Shown: positions 4,427 through 5,854 of the stretch, one piece after another
How the letters are laid out: each line of letters starts with the position of its first letter
Numbering within the stretch: position 1 is the stretch's first letter
DNA from: a bacterium
GTDB lineage: Bacteria; Chloroflexota; Dormibacteria; UBA8260; Bog-877
Direction of reading: 5' to 3'
Length of the DNA: 5,854 bases
NCBI GenBank assembly: GCA_021802115.1
Contig: JAKABA010000238.1
Span: 1-5,854 of the forward strand
Position numbers and translations under genes: made by a program
The notes under the pieces: generated by a model
What the model was told of the DNA's origin: nothing
Database searches by the model: none
What the model saw: only the letters and a program-made list of their open reading frames with translations

Positions 4427-5854
4427 CAGTTGACCTCCGCCACGCCCACCAGGCCCCGGTCCGCCACCGCCTGGTCCGGATGCGCCTCCGCCGCCGTCAG
4501 CGCGGAGACCAGGTCGGCGGCGAACAGCGGGAAGCCGTCGAAGTGAAGAATGGGCCGGATCTTCTCGGTCAGCCGGGAGGGCAGCTCCATGCGCAGGATC
4601 TGGAGCATCTGCGCGTCGCGGTTCTGCTCCACCAGATACACCCGCTCATGGCGCTCCAGGAACTCGGCCACCGCCCGGCCCGGCGGCACCGAGCGCAACC
4701 TCAGGTACGAGGTCGCAAGCCCCCCGCGGCGCAGCCGCTCGCGGGCCTCCACGACCGCCGGGTCGGAGCTCCCATAGGCCATCAGGCCCACCCTGGCCTC
4801 CGGGTCCTCCTCCGCCTGCGGCTGAGGCAGCGTCTCGATCGCGGCCTCCAGCTTGTGGCGCAGCCGCTCCATCACCCGGGGGTACACCTCCTCGCTCTCG
4901 GTGTAGCGGGCGGCCTCGTCGTGGCCACTGCCCCTGGTGAAGTAGGCGGCCAGTGGATGGGGGGTACCGGGCAGGGTTCGAGCCGCGATCCCGTCCCCGT
5001 CGAGGTCCCGGTACCGCTCGAACTTGCCCAGCCGCTGCAGGTCCTCCACCTTCAGCACCTTGCCGCGGTCGAACCCCCGCTCAGGGTAGTGGGGCGGGTT
5101 GGACATCCAGAGGTTCATCCCCAGGTCCAGATCGGAGAGCACGAAGACCGGGGTCTGCAGCCGATCCGCCAGGTCGAAGGCCTCCTGGGTCATGGTGTAG
5201 GCCTCCAGCACACTGCCGGGCAGCAGGATCGGATGGCGGGTGTCGCCGTGGGACAGGGTGTAGGCGAAGGAGAGGTCGCCCTGCATGGTCCTGGTCGGCA
5301 GCCCGGTCGAGGGGCCCACCCGCTGGACGTCGGCAATCACGGCCGGAATCTCCGCGTAGTAGGCCAGGCCCACGAACTCCGCCATCAACGAGATTCCCGG
5401 TCCCGAGGTGGCGGTCATCGCCCGCGCCCCCGCCCACCCCGCCCCCACCACCATCCCCGCGGCCGCCAGCTCGTCCTCGGCCTGAACGATGGCGATCCTC
5501 CGCTCTCCGGTCTGGGGGTCGACCCGGACCCTCTCCGCCAGTGAGGTCAGATGCTCCGCCACCGATGAGCTGGGGGTTATCGGATACCAGGCGAACACGG
5601 TGCAGCCGCCCATGAGGGCGCCCAGAGCCATCATCTGGTTGCCCTCCAGCAGCAGCTTGCCCGTGGTGGCCCGGGCCGGACGCACCCGGAGCCGGTCGAG
5701 CTTCTCCAGGTTCTCCTGGAAGTAGGCACGACCGATCCCGATCGCCTCCAGGTTGGTGCCGACCGCCTTCGGCTTGCGCCGGAACTGGCGCTGCAGGGCG
5801 GCCTCCAGGGCCGACTCGGGGATGCCCAAGATCGCGGCCACCACCCCCACGTAG
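4426..5854 (-). CDS. korA: 2-oxoacid:ferredoxin oxidoreductase, fused gamma-alpha subunit (KorA-type), 5' end outside window
   Basis: Partner of the beta subunit encoded immediately downstream. The frame is open through the window edge: the codon at 5848-5850 is an internal GTG (Val) preceded by TAC (Tyr), so about 475 residues are visible and the N-terminus is missing. Counting from that Val, residues 1-55 (GVVAAILGIPESALEAALQR through IGIGRAYFQENL) look like the end of the gamma domain, showing the gamma-alpha fusion of two-subunit enzymes. The alpha part follows: YPITPSSS (89-96), the 2-oxoacid-binding signature; QAEDELAA (123-130); TSGPGISLMAEFVGLAYYAEIP (148-169) and DVQRVGPSTGLPTRT (174-188). 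The C-terminal portion (about 353-455) includes VYLVEQNRDAQMLQILR, typical of the CoA-related domains. No ferredoxin-like delta subunit is seen. The family gamma domain is about 190 residues, so roughly 130-150 residues are probably missing. Confidence 0.92.
   Translation of the reverse strand, partial: YVGVVAAILGIPESALEAALQRQFRRKPKAVGTNLEAIGIGRAYFQENLEKLDRLRVRPARATTGKLLLEGNQMMALGALMGGCTVFAWYPITPSSSVAEHLTSLAERVRVDPQTGERRIAIVQAEDELAAAGMVVGAGWAGARAMTATSGPGISLMAEFVGLAYYAEIPAVIADVQRVGPSTGLPTRTMQGDLSFAYTLSHGDTRHPILLPGSVLEAYTMTQEAFDLADRLQTPVFVLSDLDLGMNLWMSNPPHYPERGFDRGKVLKVEDLQRLGKFERYRDLDGDGIAARTLPGTPHPLAAYFTRGSGHDEAARYTESEEVYPRVMERLRHKLEAAIETLPQPQAEEDPEARVGLMAYGSSDPAVVEARERLRRGGLATSYLRLRSVPPGRAVAEFLERHERVYLVEQNRDAQMLQILRMELPSRLTEKIRPILHFDGFPLFAADLVSALTAAEAHPDQAVADRGLVGVAEVN

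Noticed and set aside
4411..5544. A 377-codon plus-strand open frame opposite the alpha subunit gene
   Set aside because: Composition is His/Arg/Gly/Leu-rich and domain-free, a mirror of the highly conserved KorA-type coding strand.
5848..5850. GTG as the start codon of the alpha subunit gene
   Set aside because: The frame continues upstream to the window edge (TAC before it), and the visible N-terminus matches the end of a gamma domain rather than a natural start. The gene is truncated by the window.

Overview
This is a high-GC bacterial window in which every gene I can support reads on the minus strand. Very high GC, strong Shine-Dalgarno sites and an actinobacterial-style TetR/ABC exporter cassette suggest a high-GC Terrabacteria lineage, such as Actinomycetota or a Chloroflexota/Dormibacterota-like soil group. 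This assignment is inference from protein style and is not firm. No rRNA, tRNA, CRISPR array, insertion sequence or phage gene was seen.

Right end (about 3398-5854): a two-gene 2-oxoacid:ferredoxin oxidoreductase unit. The first gene is a fused gamma-alpha (KorA-type) subunit whose 5' part lies outside the window. The second is the beta (KorB-type) subunit with TPP and [4Fe-4S] ligand motifs. The two reading frames share one base (TGATG), so the subunits are probably translationally coupled. Together they should oxidatively decarboxylate a 2-oxoacid (2-oxoglutarate or pyruvate) with CoA and pass electrons to ferredoxin.

Middle (about 2700-3398): a small exported protein of 146 residues with a signal sequence and a DUF5666-like beta-rich domain. 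It has a strong Shine-Dalgarno. Upstream is a candidate promoter with two 7-base direct repeats exactly 11 bases apart, the geometry of OmpR/PhoB-type response regulator sites. Two perfect hairpins follow the gene and separate it from the next operon.

Left end (about 171-2710): a tetR - ABC ATPase - ABC-2 permease operon. A TTGACA-17-TAAACT promoter lies a few bases upstream of the tetR start codon, so the tetR mRNA should be almost leaderless. A 19-bp pseudo-palindrome fills the spacer and overlaps the -10, a natural autoregulatory operator. The likely logic is a ligand-responsive repressor controlling its own exporter. ATPase and permease overlap by ATGA. The last 170 bases hold no gene I can support.

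The genes are ordinary families. The most interesting content is regulatory: the compact tetR promoter/operator and the direct-repeat promoter of the exported protein.
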